Notes under the pieces: model-generated
Databases searched by the model: none
Told to the model about the DNA's origin: nothing
The model's input: the letters and a program-made list of their open reading frames with translations, nothing else
Assembly: GCA_964213355.1 (NCBI GenBank)
Contig: CAXOVY010000001.1
Span: forward strand, 62,001 to 126,000
Reading direction: 5' to 3'
DNA from: JBAXAM01 sp964213355
Lineage (GTDB): Bacteria; Pseudomonadota; Gammaproteobacteria; UBA9339
DNA: 64,000 nt
Translations under genes and position numbers: made by a program
Shown here: piece by piece, positions 1 through 8,412 of the stretch
Numbering within the stretch: the first letter of the stretch is position 1
How the letters are laid out: the number at the start of each line of letters is the position of its first letter

Positions 1-1
1 A

Positions 2-757
2 ACACCACTTATTGCTGGCAATTGGAAAATGAACAAAACCATCAACGAAGCGCTAGAATTAGCCAAAGCATTGCACTATGGTTTGCAATATCCTGAAGCA
101 ACAAAGTTTGAAATTGTTGTAGCACCGCCGTATACCGCACTTAGCAAGACGGCAGAATTTTTAAAAGACTCTTTTATTGGTGTTAGTGCTCAAGATCTGT
201 TTTGGGAAGATGCTGGAGCTTTCACAGGTGCAATTTCTGCTCCAATGGTAAAAGATGCTGGAGCTGAATACGTAATTATTGGTCACTCGGAAAGGCGCCA
301 ATTGTTTGGTGAAACTGATAATGCCGTAAACAAAAAAATAAAGGCTGCGCTCAAAGTTGGTCTGGTTCCAATTTTTTGTGTTGGTGAAACTCTGACAGAA
401 CGTGAAGCAGGAAAAGTAAATGCCGTTATTGGAATCCAGTTTTCTGGTGGGCTTGTCGACTTAACTGCAGAAGATATGAAAAAGGTAGTGATTGCTTATG
501 AACCTGTGTGGGCAATTGGTACTGGCAAAACTGCAACTCCCCAGCAAGCCGAAGAAGTTCATGCCATTATTCGTAAAATGTTAGTTGAAAAATTTGGCCA
601 GGTAACTGCTGATGTGGTTAGGCTTTTATATGGCGGTAGTGTTAAACCTTCAAATAGTAAAGAATTATTGTCTCAACCCAATATCGATGGAGCGTTGGTT
701 GGCGGTGCTAGTCTGAAAGCAGAAGACTTTATTGGTATTATTAAAAACGCGATCTAA
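2..757 (+). CDS. tpiA: Triosephosphate isomerase (5' end outside window)
   Basis: Interconverts dihydroxyacetone phosphate and glyceraldehyde 3-phosphate in glycolysis. The frame is open to the window edge and begins TPLIAGNWKMNK, the normal N-terminus of the family, so only the first few codons are missing. The ATG at 29 is the internal Met of that motif, not the start. Visible are the active-site His in GHSERR, the catalytic Glu in AYEPVWAIGTG and the phosphate-binding YGGSVKP near the C-terminus. About 251 residues are visible, full length for the family. The usual downstream neighbour secG is absent; the next gene converges from the other strand. Confidence 0.97.
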   Translation, partial: TPLIAGNWKMNKTINEALELAKALHYGLQYPEATKFEIVVAPPYTALSKTAEFLKDSFIGVSAQDLFWEDAGAFTGAISAPMVKDAGAEYVIIGHSERRQLFGETDNAVNKKIKAALKVGLVPIFCVGETLTEREAGKVNAVIGIQFSGGLVDLTAEDMKKVVIAYEPVWAIGTGKTATPQQAEEVHAIIRKMLVEKFGQVTADVVRLLYGGSVKPSNSKELLSQPNIDGALVGGASLKAEDFIGIIKNAI

Positions 758-871
758 AAATTAGCATAATAGCTTGTCACCAATCTATTATTTATATGTT
801 TACATTTGATTTGGGTGCGTTACCTGAGGCTTCACGTAAAAATTTCTTTTATAAACAGTTCATGCTTATTT

Positions 872-2074
872 TTAGTCAATAACCAATTCTCTAGCCACTG
901 GATGACTCAAAAACAATGGCATGCTTTCGGTAAAGCCATAAGCTCCAACATTTAATATCGCCAATATGTCACCTGGTTTTGTAATACATAATTCCGCAGC
1001 CTGATCAAAACAATCAAGCGCAGTACAAAGTGGACCAGCAACCATATATTTTTCTATACCGGATCTATCAGCTAGTAATCCGGTTAAATTTATGATTGGA
1101 TGTTTTTGTCCAATTAATATTGGGCGTGCCAAGTGATTTAAGCCGCCATCAACGATAGCAATATTGGTTCCTTGGGATGTTTTGGTGTATAAAACTTTAG
1201 TTAAATATATACCAGCAAATCCGGTTAGAAAACGTCCCAACTCAAGAACTAGGTTAGCGTGGGTGTTGTGATTTATTAACTGTTTCAATGCCAATCCCAA
1301 TGCCGGTACATTAAGCTCTCGCTCTTTTTGCGAATAAGGTATGCCGAATCCTCCTCCCAAATCAATATAAGAAAAGTTAAACTGATATTTTTTACCAAGA
1401 GTTTTTGCTGTGGTAATAACATTTTTGGTACTGGCAAAAATTTTTTTCCAAGCCAATATTTGTGAGGAATTAAAAATATGGATACCACGTAAAACAACAT
1501 GACGTTTAGTTTTTAACGCGTGGAAAAAACTTTCCATTTGTTCAATGTCTATACCAAACTTGCTTACGCCACTACCACCAATAATCTTAGTAAATTCTCC
1601 AGCCGCATAAAGTGGGTTAATCCGCACTAAAATTGTTTGTTTAACACCTAAATCTCCAGCAATCTCATCAATGATATCTAATTCTTGTAGTGACTCCACA
1701 CTTAAAGATAAGATTTTATTGTTGATAGCATCACGAATTTCTGCTGGGGTTTTACCAGGCCCAGTAAACATAATATTTTGCGGTTTAAAACCAGCAGCTA
1801 AAGCCAGCTTTAATTCACCACGCGAAGCAATGTCGCAACCAATACCAAAATCGCAAATGTGTTTAAGAATATTTTTGTTGGGATTGCTTTTTACCGCATA
1901 AGATATTTTAAAACTTGCTGGAAGAGACTTTTTTAGTAGTTCGTATTGCCATGTTATTACTTCTTTTGCATATAAGTAAGCTGGGGAAGTGTAGCTAGCA
2001 CAATATTTTTCTAACGATGCTATTGGTCGGCATAGAAAAAATGGATGGTGTTTTAGTAGATTTTTAGTATACAA
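872..2074 (-). CDS. PLP-dependent fold-III decarboxylase, probable diaminopimelate decarboxylase (atypical)
   Basis: Last gene of the diaminopimelate operon, so the expected role is decarboxylation of meso-diaminopimelate to lysine. The N-terminal alanine-racemase-like barrel carries the PLP lysine in YAVKSNPN, the glycine loop DLGGGFGIPY and ELGRFLTG. The start is a TTG at 2074, because GAGGT lies just upstream inside the end of dapD and no ATG fits. The C-terminal part is odd. It reads GPLCTALD, then GAYGFTES and FLSHP, which resembles the decarboxylases linked to exosortase systems more than canonical LysA, whose motif is GPxCExxD with a substrate-contacting Glu. Position favours LysA function; sequence leaves the substrate uncertain. 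Confidence 0.75.
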   Translation of the reverse strand: MYTKNLLKHHPFFLCRPIASLEKYCASYTSPAYLYAKEVITWQYELLKKSLPASFKISYAVKSNPNKNILKHICDFGIGCDIASRGELKLALAAGFKPQNIMFTGPGKTPAEIRDAINNKILSLSVESLQELDIIDEIAGDLGVKQTILVRINPLYAAGEFTKIIGGSGVSKFGIDIEQMESFFHALKTKRHVVLRGIHIFNSSQILAWKKIFASTKNVITTAKTLGKKYQFNFSYIDLGGGFGIPYSQKERELNVPALGLALKQLINHNTHANLVLELGRFLTGFAGIYLTKVLYTKTSQGTNIAIVDGGLNHLARPILIGQKHPIINLTGLLADRSGIEKYMVAGPLCTALDCFDQAAELCITKPGDILAILNVGAYGFTESMPLFLSHPVARELVID

Positions 2075-2076
2075 GG

Positions 2077-2904
2077 TTACCTCAACATGTCTTCTAAAGC
2101 TGTGGCTGTCGATGTTTTGGCATCTTTATATTTAATAATAATAGGACAATAAATATGCATATTATTTTCTTTACCGAAACCTGAGTTCATCGGTCTACTG
2201 CCAGCAACTACTACAGCATTTTCTGGAATGATTAAGGGGTGGGTGTTGGTTTTTTTGATAAATACGCCGGCAATACTGTCAAACACTGGAGTAGAAGCAT
2301 TCAATACTACACCGCTACCTAGTACTGCCCCTGCTTTAACTATAGTACCCTCATAGATACCACAATTGCCACCAATAAACACATTATCCTCAACAATAAC
2401 TGGCATAGCGCCAATAGGCTCTAAAACACCGCCGATTTGTGATGCTGCAGATAGATGCACATTTTTACCCAGCTGCGCACACGATCCCACTAAAGCATGC
2501 GAATCGATCATACATCCAGTATCGACATATGCACCAATATTGACATATGCAGGCGGCATTATGATCGTCCCTGAAGCAACATAAGATCCGCATCTTATTG
2601 CTGACCCTCCAGGAACCATTCTGATCCTGTCATTTGGAGTTATTTGTTTAACTGGCATGGTATCTTTATCACAATAATTCCAAACAGAGCCAGGCAAAGT
2701 TATAAGTTTTCCATATTTAAATCCCCAAAGAATTACTGTTTTAATCCAACCATTAACTACCCATTTCTCATCAATTTTTTCTGCAATACGAATCGTACCT
2801 AACTCAAGCGCTTTTATTACTTCTTTATATAACGCAAGAGCGGTAGCTTCTACTTGATTTTTATTTTGCAGATATTGTGTAACTTTTGTTTTCAAAGTAT
2901 TCAT
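2077..2904 (-). CDS. dapD: 2,3,4,5-tetrahydropyridine-2,6-dicarboxylate N-succinyltransferase
   Basis: Transfers succinyl from succinyl-CoA to tetrahydrodipicolinate, committing the operon to the succinylase branch of diaminopimelate synthesis. The middle of the protein (about residues 105-230) is a left-handed beta-helix of hexapeptide repeats, with GAYVDTGCMID, NVHLSAASQIGGVLEP and VEDNVFIGGNCGIYEG, typical of DapD. Its 275 residues match the E. coli length (274). The ATG overlaps the dapA stop as ATGA, and lysA begins 2 bp after its stop, so the three genes are translationally coupled. Confidence 0.97.
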   Translation of the reverse strand: MNTLKTKVTQYLQNKNQVEATALALYKEVIKALELGTIRIAEKIDEKWVVNGWIKTVILWGFKYGKLITLPGSVWNYCDKDTMPVKQITPNDRIRMVPGGSAIRCGSYVASGTIIMPPAYVNIGAYVDTGCMIDSHALVGSCAQLGKNVHLSAASQIGGVLEPIGAMPVIVEDNVFIGGNCGIYEGTIVKAGAVLGSGVVLNASTPVFDSIAGVFIKKTNTHPLIIPENAVVVAGSRPMNSGFGKENNMHIYCPIIIKYKDAKTSTATALEDMLR

Positions 2905-3782
2905 AATAAATTTAGCTCTTGAATGGTCTTGGTCATAATAGCCATTGTTTCTTCAGTAGCAGCATAAAGCGGCGGATGTAACACATTCTCTATTAAACTC
3001 ATTTTGTGCATACCGGCTTTTACTGGAATGGGATTGGTCTCAATAAAACAATTGGCAAAAAGGTCAGAAAGTTTATGATGTAGCTTGCATCCGGCTACAA
3101 AATCATTTAGCAAAAGTAATTTAGTAAAATCGCACATTGCTTGAGGAGCTATATTTGCTACTACACTAATCACCCCTTTGGCGCCAGTAGCCATTAAAGC
3201 TAAAGTCTCATTATCATTACCAGAAAAAACCACAAAATGAGGCGGAGCGTTTTTAATTATTTTACTTATTTGCGCATAATTACTAGAAGCTTCTTTGATT
3301 GCAACAATATTTTTAATTTCCGCAAGCTGTAAACATGTTTCTGCTGATAAATTTACCGCAGTACGGCTGGGAACATTATATAAAATAATAGGCTTGACAG
3401 TCGTTGCTGCAATTGTTTTAAAGTGGTTGTATAACCCCGTTTGGGTTGGTTTATTATAATAAGGAGTAACAATTAAAAAACCATCGACACCAAGTGGTTC
3501 AAATAGTTTTATGTTTTCTATTACACTTTTGGTGCTATTAGAACCCGCGCCGACTATTACCGGTATTTTACCAGCAACTTCTTCAACAGTTATTTTTACT
3601 AACTTCATTTTTTCATCATCGCTTAAACATGCAGCTTCACCGGTTGTTCCTAGTGGTACCAAAAAATCTATACCTGCATCTAATTGTCGTTTAACCAAAC
3701 TTTTAAAAACTCGGCAATCGATAGCACCTTGTTTATCAAATGGAGTTACCAGCGCTGTTCCACAACCTTTTAATTGTCGCAT
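2901..3782 (-). CDS. dapA: 4-hydroxy-tetrahydrodipicolinate synthase
   Basis: Condenses pyruvate with aspartate semialdehyde, the first step specific to diaminopimelate and lysine. Seen are GTALVTPF at the N-terminus, PLGTTGEAACL, the catalytic Tyr in YNVPSRTAVNL, the Schiff-base Lys in VAIKEAS and GNDNETL. I chose the ATG at 3782 (MRQLKGCGTALVTPF) over an in-frame upstream start, because GGGAG precedes it at good spacing and 293 residues is the family length. It overlaps the end of dapB by 13 bp. Confidence 0.96.
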   Translation of the reverse strand: MRQLKGCGTALVTPFDKQGAIDCRVFKSLVKRQLDAGIDFLVPLGTTGEAACLSDDEKMKLVKITVEEVAGKIPVIVGAGSNSTKSVIENIKLFEPLGVDGFLIVTPYYNKPTQTGLYNHFKTIAATTVKPIILYNVPSRTAVNLSAETCLQLAEIKNIVAIKEASSNYAQISKIIKNAPPHFVVFSGNDNETLALMATGAKGVISVVANIAPQAMCDFTKLLLLNDFVAGCKLHHKLSDLFANCFIETNPIPVKAGMHKMSLIENVLHPPLYAATEETMAIMTKTIQELNLL

Positions 3783-4468
3783 TTTAATATCTCCCGGAAT
3801 TTGGTTGCTAAAAGATCTTGAAAATTCCATACACCAGTTATGTTGTCAGTCCATTCTGCCGCGAGCACTGCCCCTACAGCAAAGCCATCTCGTGTATAAG
3901 CTTCATGTTTTATTACAACCTTATCTACCATTGATTCATAACCGACTTCATGAATTCCTCTAATCCAACCACTTCGCACCGATACCGGATTAATCTTTTT
4001 GTTAAATACTGGTTGCAAAATATCAACCACGGTTTTTGCCGTTCCTGAAGGCATATCTTTTTTTTCACGATGATGCATTTCAATCACATATGGGTCGTAC
4101 TCACCAAAACCCGCGAATAGTTTTGCCGCTGTTTTTATTATCTCAAAATAAATATTTGCCCCAATAGAAAAATTACTGGCATAAATTAAGGTTTTTTTCT
4201 GCCTCACAAAATAAGCTAAAACCTCTTGCTGTATGTCCTCCCAACCTGTTGTACCAATTACCATAGCCCTGCAATTATCAGCAATGGTTTGGTAATTAGC
4301 ACGAAAGGCTTTAGGACTGGTAAAATCAATACAAACTGCATCGTGCAAAATGGCACTATCCAAAGCATTTTTGGTATTAAATTTGCCAACAACTTGATGC
4401 CCACGAGTTAAAGCAGCCTTATAAATAGATTGTCCCATTTTACCGTAACCTATTAGTGCTAATTGCAT
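3770..4468 (-). CDS. dapB: 4-hydroxy-tetrahydrodipicolinate reductase
   Basis: Reduces the DapA product with NAD(P)H to tetrahydrodipicolinate. The N-terminal dinucleotide fold shows GYGKMGQSIY and DFTSPKAF. The signature stretch is EMHHREKKDMPSGTA, holding the catalytic His pair and substrate-binding Lys. At 232 residues it is about 40 shorter than the E. coli enzyme (273), like the compact DapB forms of several other bacteria. It starts directly after the lysC stop with no gap. Confidence 0.95.
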   Translation of the reverse strand: MQLALIGYGKMGQSIYKAALTRGHQVVGKFNTKNALDSAILHDAVCIDFTSPKAFRANYQTIADNCRAMVIGTTGWEDIQQEVLAYFVRQKKTLIYASNFSIGANIYFEIIKTAAKLFAGFGEYDPYVIEMHHREKKDMPSGTAKTVVDILQPVFNKKINPVSVRSGWIRGIHEVGYESMVDKVVIKHEAYTRDGFAVGAVLAAEWTDNITGVWNFQDLLATKFREILKCDN

Positions 4469-5827
4469 TTAATTATCTCCGAAAAGTTCATCATGCAATT
4501 TCTGCACGACTTGCGACAAATCACTACTTTCGACTACGAAACTTAAATTAATTGCCGATGCACCCTGCGAAATCATGGTGATGTTAAAAGCGCCCAAAGC
4601 TTGAAACACTCGTTTAGCAATTCCTTTGGTTTGTTTTAAATATTGGCCAACAACACAAACTAGAGCCTTATTTTGCGCTACATCAACTTTAGCGAATTGA
4701 GACAAGGCGGTGACAACCTCAGAAAGATTTTCTAAGCCATCAACAGTTAAGGAAATATTTACCTCAGATGTAGTAATAAGATCTACCGAAACGTGGTACT
4801 GATCAAAAACTTCAAATACCTTCTTCAAAAATCCGTATGAATTAAGCATTCTGGTTGAATATATGTTTATTACGATTATATTTTCTTTGCATGCAATAGA
4901 TTTTATTCCCTCAATATTGGCTTTGTTATTAGGCAAAATAAGAGTTCCACTCTTAGCAGGATCCATTGAATTTAATATCCGCACAGGGATATTTTTTTCC
5001 ATCGCCGGTTGAATTGTTAATGGGTGTAATACCTTGGCGCCAAAATAAGCCAGTTCAGCAGCTTCAGCGAAAGAAATAGCCTCGATAAGTTTTGTGCTTT
5101 TTACTTTCCTCGGATCAGCTGTTAGCATGCCATCAACATCAGTCCAAATTTCGATTCCTTCCGCACCTAATGCCATACCTAGCAACGATGCGCTGTAATC
5201 GGAACCACCTCGACCCAAAGTAGTAGTAATACCCTGTTTAGTATTAGCCACAAATCCTTGGGTAAGAACCACCTGCCCTTGTCTTAGGCAATTATTAATC
5301 AAAGTTGGCGCTCTTTGGTTGATCAGCTCTATATCTGGCTCGCCTTTGAGATAATTATCGTTAGTAACAATAAGGTTTCTTGCATCAAGCAATGAGTTAT
5401 TTATCCCATTTACGGTCATAACGGATGATATAATTGTTGATGATAAAAATTCACCATAAGTAATGATTTTAGCGATACTACGATTCGAAAGTTCAAATAA
5501 CAAATTAACTCCACGCAATAAACTTTCAATTTCACTAAAATAATTATTAATTTTATCGGTTGTTGTCGCTAATATTTCTTGCTGGCTAATTAATTCGCGA
5601 GAAATATCTAAATGAATTTTTTTCAACTCACCAATCTTTTCTATTGCTGCTAACAACCCACCGCTTGCTGCTAATGTAGCAGCTTGCAACAAACCATCTG
5701 TGGTTTTTGCTACTGCTGAAACTACTACTACTGGCTTTTTCGCAAGCCGAGATTTAACGATAGCAATCAATCTAGTAATTGCCTGTGCATTTCCTACAGA
5801 TGTTCCACCAAATTTCATCACTAGCAT
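4469..5827 (-). CDS. lysC: Aspartate kinase, LysC type
   Basis: Phosphorylates aspartate, the entry step of the pathway. The kinase domain (about residues 1-280) begins KFGGTSVGNAQAI and contains TTLGRGGSDYSA and EIWTDVDGMLTADP. The last 150 residues carry two ACT-like domains (INIYSTRML and ALVCVVGQ), the usual site of feedback inhibition by lysine. Its 452 residues match monofunctional LysC rather than a ThrA- or MetL-type fusion. It overlaps asd by 7 bp. A second ATG three codons in could also serve. Confidence 0.95.
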   Translation of the reverse strand: MLVMKFGGTSVGNAQAITRLIAIVKSRLAKKPVVVVSAVAKTTDGLLQAATLAASGGLLAAIEKIGELKKIHLDISRELISQQEILATTTDKINNYFSEIESLLRGVNLLFELSNRSIAKIITYGEFLSSTIISSVMTVNGINNSLLDARNLIVTNDNYLKGEPDIELINQRAPTLINNCLRQGQVVLTQGFVANTKQGITTTLGRGGSDYSASLLGMALGAEGIEIWTDVDGMLTADPRKVKSTKLIEAISFAEAAELAYFGAKVLHPLTIQPAMEKNIPVRILNSMDPAKSGTLILPNNKANIEGIKSIACKENIIVINIYSTRMLNSYGFLKKVFEVFDQYHVSVDLITTSEVNISLTVDGLENLSEVVTALSQFAKVDVAQNKALVCVVGQYLKQTKGIAKRVFQALGAFNITMISQGASAINLSFVVESSDLSQVVQKLHDELFGDN

Positions 5828-6846
5828 AAATTATTCTCGACAATATATTCTGCATTCAAAATAGCAACCCCTGCTGCACCACGAATAGTATTGTGTCCCA
5901 AAACAGTAAACTTCCAATCTAAAACATTACAAGATCGAAGATTACCTACTGATACCGTCATGCCATTACCAGTATTTACATCCAACAATGGTTGCGGACG
6001 AAACTTATCGTCATAATATTGCAAAACTTCTTGTGGTGAAGATGGTAGGTCAAGCCGCTTCATACTGTACAGTGATTTAATCATATCTTTTGCGGTTGCT
6101 TTCTTGCAAGTAGAAAAAGAGACCGCTAAAGTATGTCCGTTATATACCGGTACGCGATTGCATAGAGCAGAAACCTTGAAATTAGCGAGCTTAATTTTAT
6201 TACCCTGATAATTACCAAATATTTTCAAAATCTCTGTTTGAATCTTTTCTTCTTCGTCTTGAATATGCGGGATAACATTGCCTAAAATATCTAAAGATGG
6301 AACGCCTGGATAACCAGCCCCCGATATTGCTTGCATCGTAGTAATCATAACCTTGCCAAGACCAAATTTTTTAAAAATAGGAAATAGGGCAACTGCCAGC
6401 ATTACAACTGCGCAATTGGGATTAGTGACAATACAACCACTACCTTTTTTTTCTGTAACCAAAGCCATATGGTCAATATTTACTTCAGGAACAACTAATG
6501 GAACATCCTCATCCATGCGGTGATTTTTAGAATTACTAATCACAATATGACCACGTTTAGCATAATAAGTTTCAACTTCACCAGCAACTGATGAGTCTAG
6601 ACCTGAAAATAAAATTTTCGCTTGTAAATTATCAAAGCATTTTTTTATTTTCATGCTGCCAATTTTCTCTGGTATAGCAGTTGTTTCTTTCCAATTTACA
6701 TGCTGAACATATACCTTGTTTGCGGATTTTTCTGAAGCAATAATTTCTTTAACCTCAAACCATGGATGTTCAGCAAGTAGAGAAATAAATTTTTGCCCTA
6801 CAGCGCCAGTACATCCCAAGACACCAACAGCTATTTTTTTGCGCAT
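5821..6846 (-). CDS. asd: Aspartate-semialdehyde dehydrogenase, archaeal/fungal type
   Basis: Reduces aspartyl phosphate to aspartate semialdehyde. The N-terminal NADP fold reads GVLGCTGAVGQKFI then EHPWFEV. The active-site Cys lies in VTNPNCAVVML, and the stretch GAGYPGVPSLDILGNVIP with EEEKIQTEI follows. These motifs and the 341-residue length belong to the archaeal/fungal branch of the family, not to the approximately 367-residue enzyme usual in gammaproteobacteria, so the gene or the whole operon may have been acquired. It overlaps dapE by 16 bp. Confidence 0.94.
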   Translation of the reverse strand: MRKKIAVGVLGCTGAVGQKFISLLAEHPWFEVKEIIASEKSANKVYVQHVNWKETTAIPEKIGSMKIKKCFDNLQAKILFSGLDSSVAGEVETYYAKRGHIVISNSKNHRMDEDVPLVVPEVNIDHMALVTEKKGSGCIVTNPNCAVVMLAVALFPIFKKFGLGKVMITTMQAISGAGYPGVPSLDILGNVIPHIQDEEEKIQTEILKIFGNYQGNKIKLANFKVSALCNRVPVYNGHTLAVSFSTCKKATAKDMIKSLYSMKRLDLPSSPQEVLQYYDDKFRPQPLLDVNTGNGMTVSVGNLRSCNVLDWKFTVLGHNTIRGAAGVAILNAEYIVENNLC

Positions 6847-7844
6847 AAAACACCTTTCTGCGATGTTAAATAATAAAATATTTTTTTAAAATCTTGTACT
6901 GCTCGTTCTAGGGCTCTCACCTTAATGTGTTCATTATCCGCATGTGCTGTCAGTATACTTCCGGCGCCATATAGTAGCGATTTACCTAAATTGTAGAGTT
7001 CTGGGGCATCACTACCAAAAGACACAACATTGGTTGCAAAACCAGGAATAGTATAAAATTCTATAGGGCGATTATCAAAGCCAAACTGCAATATGGTATG
7101 TTCATCAGCTAGTGGTTTTAACATGTCTATAATAAGATCATGAGTTTTGAATGTGGTACGAAAAAATATCTCACAAGTTACTTTATCGGGCGTGATGTTA
7201 AACATGTTGGGTGCGCTTAGTTTACCTATGTTATAAGTTGTAGCACCCAACACTCTATCCTTTGGAAATTTTAAAGTAGTTAGCTTGTTTAAAAATACCC
7301 TTAGTCTTGCAACCGCGTCATCACCATATTGCGGATAACCAGAATGTGAAGATTTACCTTTAATGGCAACATTAACTAGCAAATTACCTTTGGCTGCACG
7401 AATAAGTTTATTTTCTGTGGGCTCACCAATAATTATATATTTGCAGCCAGTTATTAATTGATTAGCAAGCTTGGCTCCATAGGATCCAACTTCTTCTCCC
7501 GCAACCATTAGAAGCCCGAAGTTGGTCTTACCTTCCGTACATAATTGGCTACAAGCCTCATACATGGAAGCTATTTGTCCTTTTGCATCACATGATCCTC
7601 TGCCATATATAACTTTGCCATTGTATTTAAATGGAATATACGGTGGAACTGTATCAAGATGAGAGCAAAAAATTATATGCGGTATTCCCCACTTAAAAAA
7701 GACATTTTTTTTACCATTAAAAATCCTTTGTACTTCAGTTGTTGCATGTTTTGGTTTATAGTTTTTTACTACATAGTCAGCAACAACGTTTTCTTTACCG
7801 GAGGTAGAATCGATCGCTAATATTTTTAAAAGAAAGTCTAACAT
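6831..7844 (-). CDS. dapE: M20-family metallopeptidase, probable succinyl-diaminopimelate desuccinylase
   Basis: First gene of the operon. It very likely removes the succinyl group from N-succinyl-L,L-diaminopimelate, the step after DapD and an aminotransferase. Zinc ligands typical of the M20 family are visible: CSHLDTVPP, GRGSCDAKG, VAGEEVGSYGA, GEPTEN and a late His in TAHADNEH. At 337 residues it is about 40 shorter than E. coli DapE (375) and resembles the compact ArgE/LysK-like members. The DapE assignment therefore rests on the operon, and acetylornithine deacetylase is the alternative. Confidence 0.8.
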   Translation of the reverse strand: MLDFLLKILAIDSTSGKENVVADYVVKNYKPKHATTEVQRIFNGKKNVFFKWGIPHIIFCSHLDTVPPYIPFKYNGKVIYGRGSCDAKGQIASMYEACSQLCTEGKTNFGLLMVAGEEVGSYGAKLANQLITGCKYIIIGEPTENKLIRAAKGNLLVNVAIKGKSSHSGYPQYGDDAVARLRVFLNKLTTLKFPKDRVLGATTYNIGKLSAPNMFNITPDKVTCEIFFRTTFKTHDLIIDMLKPLADEHTILQFGFDNRPIEFYTIPGFATNVVSFGSDAPELYNLGKSLLYGAGSILTAHADNEHIKVRALERAVQDFKKIFYYLTSQKGVLCAKK

Positions 7845-8021
7845 AGGTAAAAATAGTATAAAAATTATTTAATTAAGAGACACGGTATATGAAAATACTT
7901 AAAATATCAAAATTAACTGTGGTCATTTTGAAAACTAGAAAACTATAACCGTCGGATTTATATAGGAATAAATTTTTATCAAATTGAGCTTGACAATAAT
8001 CTAAAAAAGTTTCTCATTTCA

Positions 8022-8050
8022 TTGACAAAGTGTTATTAATCAGTGAGAAT
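8022..8050 (+). promoter_or_regulatory. Sigma-70 promoter for the tRNA-tuf transcript
   Basis: A perfect -35 box TTGACA (8022-8027), a 17-bp spacer and GAGAAT (8045-8050, 4 of 6 matches to TATAAT) end 29 bp before tRNA-Tyr. A second TTGACA at 7990 lacks a good partner. The promoter would drive the tRNAs, tuf, tRNA-Trp and perhaps secE-nusG. The region 7845-8021 holds no gene that I can see. Confidence 0.6.
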
Positions 8051-8079
8051 GACCGGCTCAAATTTTTTTATAAAGAAGG

Positions 8080-8162
8080 GGAGGGGTTCCCGAGCGGCCA
8101 AAGGGATCAGACTGTAAATCTGCCGGCTTACGCCTTCGTAGGTTCAAATCCTACCCCCTCCA
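8080..8162 (+). tRNA. tRNA-Tyr (GTA), CCA not encoded
   Basis: GGAGGGG at 8080 pairs with CCCCTCC at 8155-8161, with discriminator A at 8162. The anticodon loop reads CTGTAAA with anticodon GTA, and a long variable arm is present, as expected for tRNA-Tyr. Unlike the other four tRNAs here, the bases after the discriminator are AAA, so the 3' CCA must be added after transcription. Confidence 0.95.
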
Positions 8163-8189
8163 AAAGATTGATTTTTTGGTTGGTTTTAT

Positions 8190-8263
8190 GCGGGCGTAGT
8201 TCAATGGTAGAACTTCAGCCTTCCAAGCTGATAGCGTGGGTTCGATTCCCATCGCCCGCTCCA
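8190..8263 (+). tRNA. tRNA-Gly (TCC)
   Basis: The acceptor GCGGGCG pairs with CGCCCGC; the anticodon loop CTTCCAA carries TCC; the T loop is GTTCGATTC; discriminator T and an encoded CCA end the gene. It is second in the Tyr-Gly-Thr cluster ahead of tuf, the standard gammaproteobacterial order. Confidence 0.96.
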
Positions 8264-8312
8264 GTTTCGAAGGCTTAAAAATTTTTGTGTAAATGTGAGG
8301 TTGAACGTATTC

Positions 8313-8388
<76 letters not shown>

Positions 8389-8412
8389 GGAAAAATTTTA
8401 TTTCTAATAGGT

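Noticed and set aside
796..882. A 28-codon ORF after tpiA on the plus strand
   Set aside because: No ribosome-binding site, no similarity I recognise (not SecG), and it overlaps the end of the lysA-like gene.
7845..8021. Possible lysine riboswitch upstream of the dap operon
   Set aside because: The length would fit, but the stretch is AT-rich and shows none of the conserved L-box helices or a terminator.
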